NCBI GenBank assembly: GCA_030062745.1
Contig: CP099840.1
Location: forward strand, 12,290,437 to 12,354,436
Direction: 5' to 3'
Source of the DNA: Capitulum mitella
Lineage: Eukaryota > Arthropoda > Thecostraca > Pollicipedomorpha > Pollicipedidae
DNA length: 64,000 nt
In this document: positions 46,701 through 57,403 of the stretch, piece by piece
Numbering within the stretch: the stretch's first letter is position 1
How the letters are laid out: every line of letters starts with the position of its first letter
Notes under the pieces: generated by a model
The model's database searches: none
The model's input: only the letters and a program-made list of their open reading frames with translations
What the model was told of the DNA's origin: nothing
Position numbers and translations under genes: made by a program

Positions 46701-47103
46701 GTCATATGTCAGATGTCATATATCTCACGTGACGTAACTGAACACGGCGTTCCTCTATGTCTGTGGAACGCTGGAAATCCCAACGCTGAGGAATGTGCAC
46801 TTTGAGCCAGTTCCGAAAAGGCATTTCGCATGCCATTTCTCACAAAGCAAGAGTTCCGTCATGGTGAAACCGTGCCTCACCACGCATTTTTTTGTTTAAG
46901 ATTGAGGCCGTCCCAAGACACAAGGGGCAGGTGGTCTGACCTGAGCCGTCCGACCTGGTAACGCTCATCCCCTATCGAGTCCACGACAGCGAGGTCGGGA
47001 AGCCTTCAGGCGGCGTAAGCAGCTCAACGGCCAAGCTCACCCCGGCTGGAAAGACGCCAACTCCGGCGGCCGTTTCACCAGACAGCGGCGCCGTAATGAC
47101 CTG
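43797..47103. other. CpG-rich then AT-richer block, no gene recognised
   Basis: 44.1-45.3 kb is very GC-rich with overlapping ORFs and a TGACGTCA at 45214-45221. 45.4-45.9 kb is AT- and pyrimidine-rich and contains a 76-codon hydrophobic plus ORF (45651-45881) whose Phe/Leu content comes from T-richness. 46.35-46.95 kb is AT-richer. No exon is supported. Confidence 0.4.
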
Positions 47104-47525
47104 CGACCGAGCGGGGGCACGCCTGTCGTCCCACACCTCTGGCCGCCGAGTGAGACCACGCCTGCGGCCTCACGCCTCCTCTGGCGACCGAGTGGGGCCA
47201 CGCCTGCGGTCTCACACCTCTGGCCGCCGAGTGAGGCCACGCCTGCGGCCTCACGCCTCCTCTGGCGATCGAGCGGTGCCACGCCTGCGGTCCTACATCC
47301 CCTCTGGCGACCGAGCGGTACCAAGCCTGCGGTCCCATATCTCCTCTGGCGACCGAGCGGGGCCACGCCTGCGGTCCCACACTTCTGGCGACCGAGCGGG
47401 GCCACGCCTGCGGTCCCACACCTTCTCTGGCGACCGAGCGGTGCCCAGCCTGCGGTCCCATATCTCCTCTGGCGACCGAGCGGGGCCACGCCTGCGGTCC
47501 CACACCTTCTCTGGCCACCGAGAAG
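47104..47525. repeat. 42-bp minisatellite with 39-bp variants, 10-11 copies
   Basis: Units carry GGCGACCGAGYGG, CCACGCCTGCGGTC and CACACCTCCTCT. Spacing is 42 bp in most copies and 39 bp where one codon (TCT or similar) is missing. All length changes are multiples of 3, so frames stay open. The plus strand reads HTSSGDRAGPRLRS-type repeats (253-codon ORF 47096-47857) and the minus strand reads RRCGTAGVAPLGRQ-type repeats (217-codon ORF 47037-47690). The frame-preserving indels are intriguing, but no neighbouring domain supports coding on either strand. Confidence 0.95.
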
Positions 47526-48643
47526 GGTCGCGACCCGCGGGCCGGTTCGACTGCGGCCTTCGCTTCTCGGAAGCTCGAGCGGCGCGCGTGCGGCGTGGCA
47601 ACAGGCGCGCCGCTCTGGGCGGCCCGTTACCGGCTGCCCGGGGCCGCCCGCCGGCCCGGCGGCGTCACGTGGCCGCGTCACGGATAGCACCGGCTCACTG
47701 GCGGAGCGACGCCGCCGCCGACGACGCGCGGGCGCCGGCCGGCACCGGAGACCTGCACCGGCGTCCCAAAACCATCCGCATCCGGCTCTGGGTCGGAAAA
47801 GGCAACCGACCTGACCTCATTTTCCAATGCGATCACCGAGCATTCCATTCTGAATGAAGTCCACCCTGCACATAGACCAGTGATAATCTATACCCAAGTC
47901 ATTCAGTAGAGTATCCAGACGGGATCAGGCAGGTCAACTGACGTCCCTCTGCCCACGGTTCGAGATTCCCAAAAACTGGTTAATATCGCAAATTATGACT
48001 TTGGGAGACTTAAGGCTTTTATTGCTAAAAAGTAACGTTCTTTTATTTTCGAATCTCCTGATACGAACTTTGGTAGGGTCAATTTCGCTATGTCTGCAAT
48101 GCAATGGTAAGAGAAGCATCAAACCTTTTTATTTTAGCCTTGATCCCCCAATTACGAGAGTTCTGGCTGCGCTACTGATATTACTAAGAGGATAAAACCT
48201 GACCTTCGAGTCATCCATAACAGGCCTGTCCAATGAAGCATTAAAACCTGAGGAAGCGTCAGTCTACGATATCTAATTACGCCCACGTCTCAGCGCGCCA
48301 TCAGCAGTCGAACTTAGTACCGTGGCTTCAATATCGCAAACTCATGAACACTACGGGATAAAGAATGACGCCTTCATATTTGCCGGATGGCATCCATTCA
48401 GGAAGCATATCGGTGTCAAAAAATGTTGTTAATAAGGCATCTTAATTTTGCATTCCCAAAGTCGGCAGCGAACTTTCCACTCCGGCGGATTTGTCCCGCT
48501 GAATGCCGGCCCGCTGACGGAGTCGGTGTTGCGGTCTGTTGCTGAGTCGGTGGCGGTGTGCGGCCTACTCTGCGGCCGGCCGCCGCTCTCCCGGAGACGC
48601 CCCACGCACAGGCGGCGCCGCCCGACCGGCCACAAAACGACGC

Positions 48644-48679
<36 letters not shown>

Positions 48680-50927
48680 TCGTTCCGGCAGGCGGCCGCT
48701 CTCCCCTGCGCGGTAAAAACTCCGCTCCGGCGCACAAAGCGGCGCCAGCCAGTGACCCCAGCCGCCGGCGCAGCGGCGGACGCCCACGCGCCGGCGCCGA
48801 CGCACCCTCACGCGCGCCGCGCCTCCATAAATGTGCCATCCGGAGCGCAGTGATGCAGGCCCGCCGGCAACCGGTTTCAGCGGCTTGAGGCGGCCGCCGC
48901 CTGACCGGAATAGGGCCCTAAAGCGGCGACGCGCGGCACCTGCCGCGTGCCTGCAGCCGCCAAACGCGGTCCTTGCAGCCCCACGGGCGGACCCCAGCGG
49001 CGCCGACATCACTGCATGCCTGCCGGTCTGCGCTCCAATGTCACGCCGACCGGTCAGCGGCGCAGAACAGCAGGCCGCTGCCACGTGCAAACGAAACACA
49101 TACCCATTGTTCTGCTAAGTCATGGCGCACGCAACAGTGCCATCACTCCCGCCCACATCAAGGAGCAAACGCGACGCGTCACGGTTCCTTGTAACGGCAC
49201 TGTTACGAGGACTTGCGACACGCCGCCTCATGTTCTTCCCCTTTCCCGGCGGTAGCGAAGCAAAGGAACCTTCCGTTCAATAACGGAATCGCGGGACAGC
49301 TTCCTTGGAGTCGGCATTCCCGCGCAAAACTGATGCATTAGAATTATCATTGCGTCATGCGCGCAGTGCTCGCGTGCCCGGAACAAAGCTCGCCCTCTGA
49401 CCTTTACCGAACGCTGCCGCCCTGACAACGGCTGATGGCAGGTGCGATTATCGCCTACAAAATGGTCCTGACTGCAGAGCTGTTAATTCACTACGTCTGA
49501 GATAATTGATCGTGCGCAGGCTTGTGCTTGCCATATACGGCAAGACGCCACGGAATACATATCACACGTGACGGGATTGCTCAGTTATTCCTCCACACAT
49601 GGGTAGCACCTCCGCCTTTGCAATACCACGCGCGAAGCTCCCGCCACTCTGCCTTCGCCCTGTTCCGCGCCTCCTCAATAACCCTGAACGAACTGGTTGG
49701 CTAATCTGATGGTAGGAGGATTGCTGATCAATACGACGTACGTCATATCGGCTTCTTGAACAAGACAATAACCTACGCACGCCCTTCCCAATGAAAAACA
49801 AACATCGAGCCCAGCTTGAGCGAATGGCCAAACAATCCCCAAAGATCTTGGCAACGAGTTGGACTCTGCCTAAGACACAAGTCCCCAGCATCATGAGAGG
49901 AAAGCCCCGACGCCACCAACGTGTTGGAGGCAGAGGCGTGGTAGTGGAGCAGGAAACGTCCCTCCTCCGGGTAAGACCGACACTCGCCCAGTGACGTAGC
50001 GCGGAAGAGAACAAAGTACGGCTCCGGCCTTCGCCGTGGCAGGCCACTCCGCCAGCTGCCGCGGGGCCGGCATAATGAGCACCGGCGACACCCGGCGCTC
50101 GTCCGTCAGGCACCTGATACGGCGAGACTGGCGCCCGCAGCTGGGCGCCGCCACTCCGACCATCTGTCTCCGAAAACGCAACGCCTGGGCTCATTCGCAG
50201 TCTGCCCACTGCCGAGCGCCCTTATCCGGCATCTCTGGTATGAAATCCAGGCTTATCGGTCATCTGCGAGCCTCTACCCACGCACCCCCGCCCCCCTTCC
50301 CTCAGCCAGCCTCGGGCCTCAAATGTGTCTGTGTAGGCGTTCGTTTGTCCGCGTGCTCCGTTGGAGCGGCCATCCGCGCCTGTCCGCCGACCAGGAAGCG
50401 ACACCTGCGCCCCCCCCCCCCCGTCAGAGGGCACGCCAGCCTCACGGTCAGGTCGAGAGGGACTGCAGTGACAGCAGCACATGGGTGCGGGAAGGCACGT
50501 GTCACTCGACCCCTGCCGCCCCCCCGGCCCGGACGATGCACACGCACGCATTCTGGACGTGACGTCAGCGGCGGCCGCCGCGATTGGCCGCCGATCACGT
50601 CACCGCCGTCCAATGCGAAGCAAGGTCGTGACGAACCGCGTGAGTACAGCCACTTCCCCCGGAGCGCGGCTCGCCGGCGGCGCGGCCGGCCGGGGGTCGC
50701 CAGACCCATTGGCACGGCACGTTAGCACGCCTTCCCGCCGACCGCCTGCGGAGTGAAACGCGGTCGGGCGTTTCTACCCGGCCCGCGCGGCCGTTCAGGG
50801 AACGGCGCGGACAAAGAGCGCCTGCCGAGGGAGACGGCCAGATGAAAGGGTGTCGGACCCTCGTAAAGGGGCCGCCGGCCGACGCATCCCGCGAACGCCG
50901 CGGCCGCTCGGCTTCCGCCGCGACACC
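47526..50927. other. Mixed block, no gene recognised
   Basis: 47.85-48.45 kb and 49.1-50.0 kb are AT-richer; 48.5-49.05 and 50.3-50.9 kb are CpG-rich. It holds a GCC tract at 48644-48678, 13 C at 50410-50422 and TGACGTCA at 50560-50567. No exon is supported. Confidence 0.4.
48644..48678 (+). repeat. (CCG)n microsatellite
   Basis: About 11 uninterrupted CCG triplets between GACGCC and GGCCTCG. Confidence 0.95.
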
Positions 50928-51080
50928 GCAGGTCCCCCAGCTGGAACTGTTACCCTCTGAGCTCCGTCTCACAGCGTCCGCGGGCAGCGCAGGTCCCCCA
51001 GCTGGAACTGCTACCCTCTCTGAGCTTCGTCCCACACCGTCCGCGGGCAGCGCAGATCCCCCAGCTGGAACCGCTCGCCG
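50928..51080. repeat. 61-63-bp minisatellite, about 2.4 copies
   Basis: GCAGGTCCCCCAGCTGGAAC occurs at 50928 and 50989, and as GCAGATCCCCCAGCTGG at 51052. The second interval is 2 bp longer because of an extra TC in the CTCTCT run. Units share CCGTCCGCGGGCAGC. Confidence 0.9.
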
Positions 51081-51949
51081 CTCAGTGAGCCCGGCCCGCG
51101 GCGACCGCCGGCGCCGCAGCTGCCGACACCTTCACAGGCCGCGGCCGACGCCTGCAAAGATCTCCCCACCAGAGGTGCAGACGGTGTGATGACATAATTT
51201 TCCAGACACGATAAAGAATCGGAGCACGCTCTCGCAGCACAAGATAACCTAGGACGCCATGCCTTCGCAGAACAGGGCGTAACCCGCTCCAAACCATTGC
51301 TAGGTGGATGCTGTTATCAGAAGCAACACATTTCTGTCACGATGGTTAGGCAAAGTCGCTCAGAAAATGGGTACAGAGAAAGACAGTTATGGCTAAATAA
51401 TCCGTCCAAGCAATCTGCAGTGGTTTTCGCATACTGGCATCGCGACTACATGGCCCAGGAAAGCCAACATTTTTCTGAACATTTTGAGCACGCATAGCGC
51501 TGCCATGTGCAACAGGAAAGGTCAACAGCGTCCATGGGTGCGGTTGTCTATACTTTTTTAGTTCTGTGGGCGCTTCGGTACTCCAATATTGGTTGGGCAC
51601 CCACAAAGATTTTTTTGTGAGTTTAACACGCGCACTGGGAGGGGCGTGTTAAGCAGTGTTAAGGGGCGTGTTTGCCCCGCCCACCTGTTTTTCTCGAATA
51701 TCTCGAGAACGGATCGGAGTTGGTTGCTGCTACTTTGTTACATGGCAAATGAATAACTCGTCGATCGACGCAGAAAAACCGGAAATCGGCCGGAAATTTT
51801 TGAAGTTTAAACCATTTGAAGTCTGGCAAACAATGAAAACGACGGTTGTCGCTGACAAATGGAAATTTTGTGAAAGAACCAGCGTTCTACCTAAGATTAC
51901 CGTTTGAACACAATCACGCGACGTCATTTAGGCCTAAGTGATGGATGTA
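51081..51949. other. Start of the AT-richer right part, no gene
   Basis: Composition becomes AT-rich near 51.19 kb. 51.62-51.70 kb repeats GGGGCGTGTT. The palindromic word TCTCGAATATCTCGAGA lies just after. A decayed mobile element is possible, but no ends were found. Confidence 0.4.
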
Positions 51950-52400
51950 CCAACACCAAAGCCAGGGTCAATCGGGGTTAAGGCCATCAATGGTCAAGGT
52001 CAACCAGCTTGTGACCTGGTCCAGATTTGCTTTGCAATATATCGTTTTGTATCAAGCATGCGATAAAAGACCCTAATAAAACCACGTGTGCGCACACTGA
52101 TGCGTTTACATATATCAGGATCAGTGAAGGTCATGGTCAAATATCTTGATATAAAATATGACCTGGTCCAGACTTGTTTTGCGACAAATCGATTTGTATG
52201 AAATATGCATTCAAACACTTTAATAAAAATACGTTTGCGCACATGGATATGAGTACATATATACCAGGGTCATTTCACGTCAAGGTCATCAAAGGTCACG
52301 GGAAACTTTTTTATCATCGGGTCCAGGTTCGCTTTGCAATGTGTCGATTTGTAAGAAATATGCATTCAAAACCCTACTAAAAACACGTTTGGCACACTGA
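51950..52400. repeat. About 150-bp tandem repeat, 3 diverged copies
   Basis: GGTCCAGNYTYGYTTTGCRA anchors occur at 52018, 52165 and 52320, 147 and 155 bp apart. Shared words in order are CAAGGTCA (or related), GACCTGGTCCAG, TTTGTATNAAATATGCAT and ACGTTTGCGCACA. Divergence is substantial. The unit length is close to nucleosomal, as in many satellite-like repeats. Several AAGGTCA words, a nuclear-receptor half-site, are part of the unit. Confidence 0.85.
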
Positions 52401-53800
52401 TACTCACATGTTTATACATAAATACATATACATATATACATAAATATAAACGTTGGAAGTGACCAAATGTACCGATGTTGGCCACTTTCACTGAAAATAC
52501 GACAAAAGGTACGTGCAGCGCCCTTATTTACACTCAAGCTATCCCGTGTTGCTCGAAATCTGATCTGCAAAAGATGGAAAAAATGACGCCATAGGTCAAT
52601 GACCTGACATGACCTCAACCCGAAATCCCCAGTCATGGCGCAAAATGAATGGACATTGTCCTATTCCACGTTTTAACAGCCAAACAAACACCCTCTTCCC
52701 GTTCCGTTCGGAGAGTCGTACGGAATGGCCAGTACGGGTCGAGAAAGTGTCGAAATTTGGCCTTTTCCATCGCATTTGGTCTTAAAGATATTGACCTAGG
52801 GTCATGAAAACTGCACACAATGTAAATCATCATAGCCCCACGCCGTCCATAAAATTTCATGTTTCTAGATCTTTCCGTTTCCGAGATCGGAGTGGGCACT
52901 TGTGTGCCCCCTTCCAGTGCGCGTCATTGCGAAACCCCCTTCCACTGCGCCGGTTGAGTCATATGAAGTGGGCATCCACAATGATTTTGGGTCCCTAAAA
53001 TAATACAAGGGCAGGCACGACCCATTCATTTTATAAGGTTTCATGTCCGCCAGCATCAAATTTCCTCCCGAAGATGAACCGAAGGCTTTCACGCGAGGCT
53101 CCACTGTAGTGGCCATCAGGTCAGAGGTAAAACCATCTGTGCTTAGTGTTCCGAAGCTGTACCAATATTCCTGAAATTCGACATCAGGACTGTGGCAATG
53201 CATCAAAAGAATGGATCTAAAAACTAAACCCGGCACCACCAATAATCCGTCCATGCTGCTGAAGTGATCATTTCAAAATATCCCAATGACGTTCTAACCT
53301 ACCTACCCAAGACACCGGCGAGCGGAAGCGAAATGACGCCAGGGAAATGGAAAAAGAGGCGTTCCAGGCATGCGTTAAATTAAAATCAAAGAAGCTGTTA
53401 AACTGCCTGTTGAAGAAGGTCTGGCTATAGGCGTTTCCATCCCGCTCGCGGCGGCGGCTGTGTCCCCTACCGGTCGCGCTGTTGGTGGCGGCGGGCCGTT
53501 CACCCGCGCCGACCCGGCTGCTGACCTGTCGGGCTCCCGCCCGCCGGTCACCGCCGGTTGTGTCACCGCTCATTGAGGCGGAGCGGCCGTGCATTGTCCC
53601 GTGTCCGCTGGGCGGCGAGAGTTCAACGGCCGGCCGTCCGCTGTCCCCTTCCCCCGGCCCCCGGCACTCTGAAACAGTCCGGCCCTCAAAACGCCCCGCT
53701 GCCATGGCCTCCCGCACAAGGAAACCACCATCTGGGGATAAGTCAGGTCCCACCTGAGCCTACTCGTTCCGCCAACCGGAAATCTGTGCTATCTGTGCAG
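52401..53800. other. AT-richer stretch then a short CpG-rich patch, no gene
   Basis: 52.4-53.4 kb is AT-rich with only short ORFs. 53.45-53.70 kb is CpG-rich. Sequence just before 53800 forms the acceptor of the Rab-like exon candidate. Confidence 0.4.
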
Positions 53801-53869
53801 TCCCTGCAAGTTGCTAATCATAGCCAGACGAACACAACAGCATATCAAACGTCGGCGAAGACTGGAGAG
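53801..53869 (+). CDS. Candidate internal exon with Rab/Ras-like G5 motif
   Basis: An acceptor ending CTATCTGTGCAG (AG at 53799-53800) and a donor GAGAG|GTACGTG (GT at 53870-53871) bound exactly 23 in-frame codons in phase 0. The peptide ends TAYQTSAKTGE. In Rab-family GTPases the G5 guanine-binding loop has the form ETSAKTGEN(V/I), so the donor would fall right after the E of that motif. The upstream part (SLQVANHSQTN) is less typical of the helix before G5. No exon with the G1-G4 motifs (GxxxxGK, DTAGQE, NKxD) was found nearby. A processed remnant or chance match cannot be excluded. Introns may be long, since the surrounding DNA is repeat-filled. Confidence 0.3.
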
Positions 53870-56484
53870 GTACGTGATTCGGTGTCATAAACGGCCTTTC
53901 TGAAAAAGGAGGCTATCTTTGGAAATCATGACTACCTCATTTATGGTGGACTGCCATTTTGATTTCGTCATATATTCTGACAGCTGCACGGAACGAATCT
54001 CACTGAATCAGTCGACGAAAGACTCACGCCCGTCAGTACTCCATATGCCGATGACTGACTGACGACAATCTGCGGTGCTCACAATCTATGACGTGATGCC
54101 CGACCGGCACCAGCGCCCACGCAAGTGCAATATACAAATGTCACTCGCAGTGCGGGTCCGTTGCGGTTACCGCCTCCCCTCATCGGCTTCCCAATCACTC
54201 ATTACGACGACCGCAGGGCGACCAGTTCCCGAGAAACAACAGGGGAAACGTGCATCACCTTTTGCAGCGCCCCTTAGTCAGTCCAGGTCGCAGAAACGTG
54301 GACGCAATGATGAGCACAAGATGGCTGGCATCCACCTCCTGTCCGCTATGTCACGAGGCTTTTCGCACCGAGTCGTTGCAATGACGCATGGCTGGCGAAA
54401 ATGCTGTCGATAGCGGTAACATCGAGAACAGCTTTAGCTAGAAACGGATCCAAGAGGGTCAAAGTGGCCAGGATCCCTTTCAGAGTGACAATCACTTCGT
54501 GAAAACGGTCATTTCCCGTTTTGAGAAGCTGACTGGTACCATGGACACATAAAGCAGTGGGGGCAGAGGGCACCTCGCCCCCCCCCCCCTTCATCAAAAA
54601 ACTGAAATTTAACACTGCCCTTATGGCCGATGACAGACGACGAAATAGTTTCTGGCCTCCTTCCAACCGTGGAGGAGTTCCTGCGCTCCTGACAGGGACT
54701 GACGTTTAGCAGAACAACGAATATGATGACGCTACAGAAGAATACGCACGCAACATTATTTATGAGTTTTACTATGCCATTAAAAAGGCCCAGCACCCAT
54801 CGCTCCATCTGCCTTGCAGTGTATAATGGCACCTCCACAGTTAGCTAGATGCACACAGGTTACTATCTTCCAGTATAAGGATTACAACACACCACGGTCG
54901 GCCGTAAACGACCGGTTTGATCTGAAATCCGTGCTGAACATGTGCAGCAAAAATGCAACAAAGCGGGACAACTGATCTTAACAATTACTGTGGTGCAGGT
55001 GACCTCGCAGCAAGTGTTACCAGTTTCACTTTCATGTAGCGAATTAGGAATGCCCAGAACACCACAAATTTCTATAGGCATTCGCAATGCCTTGGTTTTT
55101 AGTAACGTTTAATAGACTGAAATCTTACTTTCCATGCTTTACGAGAATACGTCACTTTTCAATTGATATGTCTGCATGGCCCTTACATTAAGACTCAAGA
55201 AGAATACTGGGAAGACTGCAACAAGGCAAGGACAACAGACGTTATGGGTTTCATCCAGAACGATCAGTTCCGGTGGGTAAGCGTATATGAAATGTTTTCG
55301 TTATAGCTGCATCCAACTGTGAGCCCACGGGTTTACTTTCATGCTGAAACTGTTATCGACTTTTGCAGCTGCATAGCAACTGCAGATAATGATGCAACTT
55401 ATCCAGATCCAGATCGCCATCGGGAGGATCACAGTTCGACTTTTCTTCCCATCTGCATTCTACTGTCACCGTCTTTCCAAACGCACGGAGTCGGGAAGGT
55501 GTTACAACATCACGATCTGCTCTGCCAGATGCTGGACATTTCAAGGGTCCCCTCCCCCGACACTGCGTCGGTCCTCTGTGAACGTGACTCGCGTGAAAGA
55601 AAAACCACCAGACAGTCCTGACACTGTCCCAGGTGCGTCGGCGAAACAGAAACCAGGTCACAGGCCGCGACCCGGACCATCGCTGACCGCCACCGAGTTA
55701 TCCTCTGACGACAGACCAGTAGGAAATCCCCCCCCCCCCCAGAACTGAGAGGGCGTCCCGGCGATCCCCAAACACATGGATCGTCCTCCGCCGACAGACC
55801 GGTGGGAAACCCACGTTCCAGAATCGTGAGGGTGTCCCGGCGATCCCTTTCCCCAAAGCAAATAGCCCCAGCGGAAAAATCCTTCGCAGGACGTTAAACC
55901 GGCTGCCGCCCACAGACACAAAACAGACGCTGTCAACACGAAGACGTCAATGAGGTGCTAGAACGTCCCATCAGTCCCACGTTCACCTGCTCGGAAAAGA
56001 CAGAGACCACGTCCCACCAGTCCCACGTCCCCTGCCCGTAAGAGACAGACAGTGCTGCTCTCCTGCGAGCTGAGGTTCCGAATGCCGATAATCCTCACAC
56101 AGTCAGACGCAGGCGACCCCGCAGCGGATTAGTTCCCGTTTTAGACCGAGTCCGGCCTGTGTGGTCAGGCCGGGTGACCGCCGCCATCGCCAGCGGGACA
56201 AGCCTGTCCGTCCGACCAACGGCTGACCGCAGTCGGGCCGCTCCAGACACGGGGAGCCCGGACACGGCGGACCCGGCCGGCCGGCCGACCCCGGCGGCCC
56301 AGTGGCGGCGCCGGCGGCTTCCGTCTTCGGTTTCCCCGCATCAGCGCCGGTCCAGTGCGGACCCCGGCTGCGGCCCCCGGCTAAGGTCAAGGTCAGCGGT
56401 GGCACGGCGCAGTCGGCGGCCAGTCCTGCCGGCTGCGTCGCTGCCGGCACATGGCAAGCGCTAGGACCGACTGCCCCCGGCTGG
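53870..56484. other. AT-richer block, no gene called
   Basis: Contains C-runs of 12 (54578-54589) and 13 (55728-55740). A plus-strand acceptor-like TTTTGCAG near 55368 is followed by a 100-codon open frame and an overlapping 119-codon frame (55389-55748), neither recognised. 56.15-56.47 kb is CpG-rich. Confidence 0.4.
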
Positions 56485-56735
56485 CAGGTACGGACGGCCG
56501 AGCACCCAACTGACCGGGACCGACTGCCCAACACCCAGCTGACCGGACTAATGGCCGAGCACCCAGGTGACCTGACTGAAGCCCGAGCACCCTAGGCTGA
56601 CCGTGACCGACGGCCGAACACCCAGCTGACTGGATTAATGGCCAAACACCCAGCTCGACGGACTAATGGCCGAGCACCCGACTGATCGAAACCAATGGCC
56701 CAGCAACCCAGGCCGACCGAGAACGGCGGCCGACA
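56485..56735. repeat. Degenerate minisatellite, 29-32-bp unit, about 8 copies
   Basis: Variants of GGCCGAGCACCCAGCTGACCGG and GACTAATG repeat at 29-35-bp spacing (GAGCACCCAACTGACC, AACACCCAGCTGACC, GAGCACCCAGGTGACC, AACACCCAGCTGACT, GAGCACCCGACTGATC). Confidence 0.85.
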
Positions 56736-57403
56736 TTTCCCCAAAGAATGCATCCAACTGGAGTTTTCACGGTAAGATAAGCATCTCGCTTCGGTCTCCG
56801 TTTTCGATGTCATATGAACGACAGCTCGTGCATCCTATGTAAAATTAGGAAGTTTCAGGGACGCACTGGAGTTAGGGAGACCACATGCTAACAAAAACAC
56901 CAAGGCTGTACACCTGCTCCAATCAACCCACGCACAGCATCTTCAGCGTCGGCAAGCACGTATCGTGGGAAACGAAGACACCTTTCTGCAAAGCGTCGCA
57001 GACTGAGACGTTAGCGAAGACTCTAGAACAGCAACCATGACCGCCTGTTGGATGAAGTCAGCGTGAGTTAACAAGTACTCCACAGGTCATATAGCAAGCT
57101 TTATCACGGAGTCATCAGGCGCCGTATCAGCCAGTAAACTTCTGATTGACGACAATCGCGTACATCTTCACAGTGGATTGCGTAGATACTTCACAGTGAG
57201 CACAAAGTGAAACTTCTAGGGCAACGCCACTCAGAAGAGACGAACACTGTTCTCCAGAGAGCGAGGGGCACACGCGCAGTGAGGCCAAGGTCCCCAGACG
57301 TTATGGAGGCAGCCCTGGAGGGTCTCCTGCCACTCAGCGATGAAGGATTTCCTTTAACAGCGGGAGGGGGGTCCATGTTGTGTCCATGGTCCCCTGGCAA
57401 TCA
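56736..57403. other. AT-richer flank, no gene
   Basis: Balanced to AT-rich sequence between the minisatellite and the inverted-end element. No feature was recognised. Confidence 0.4.
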
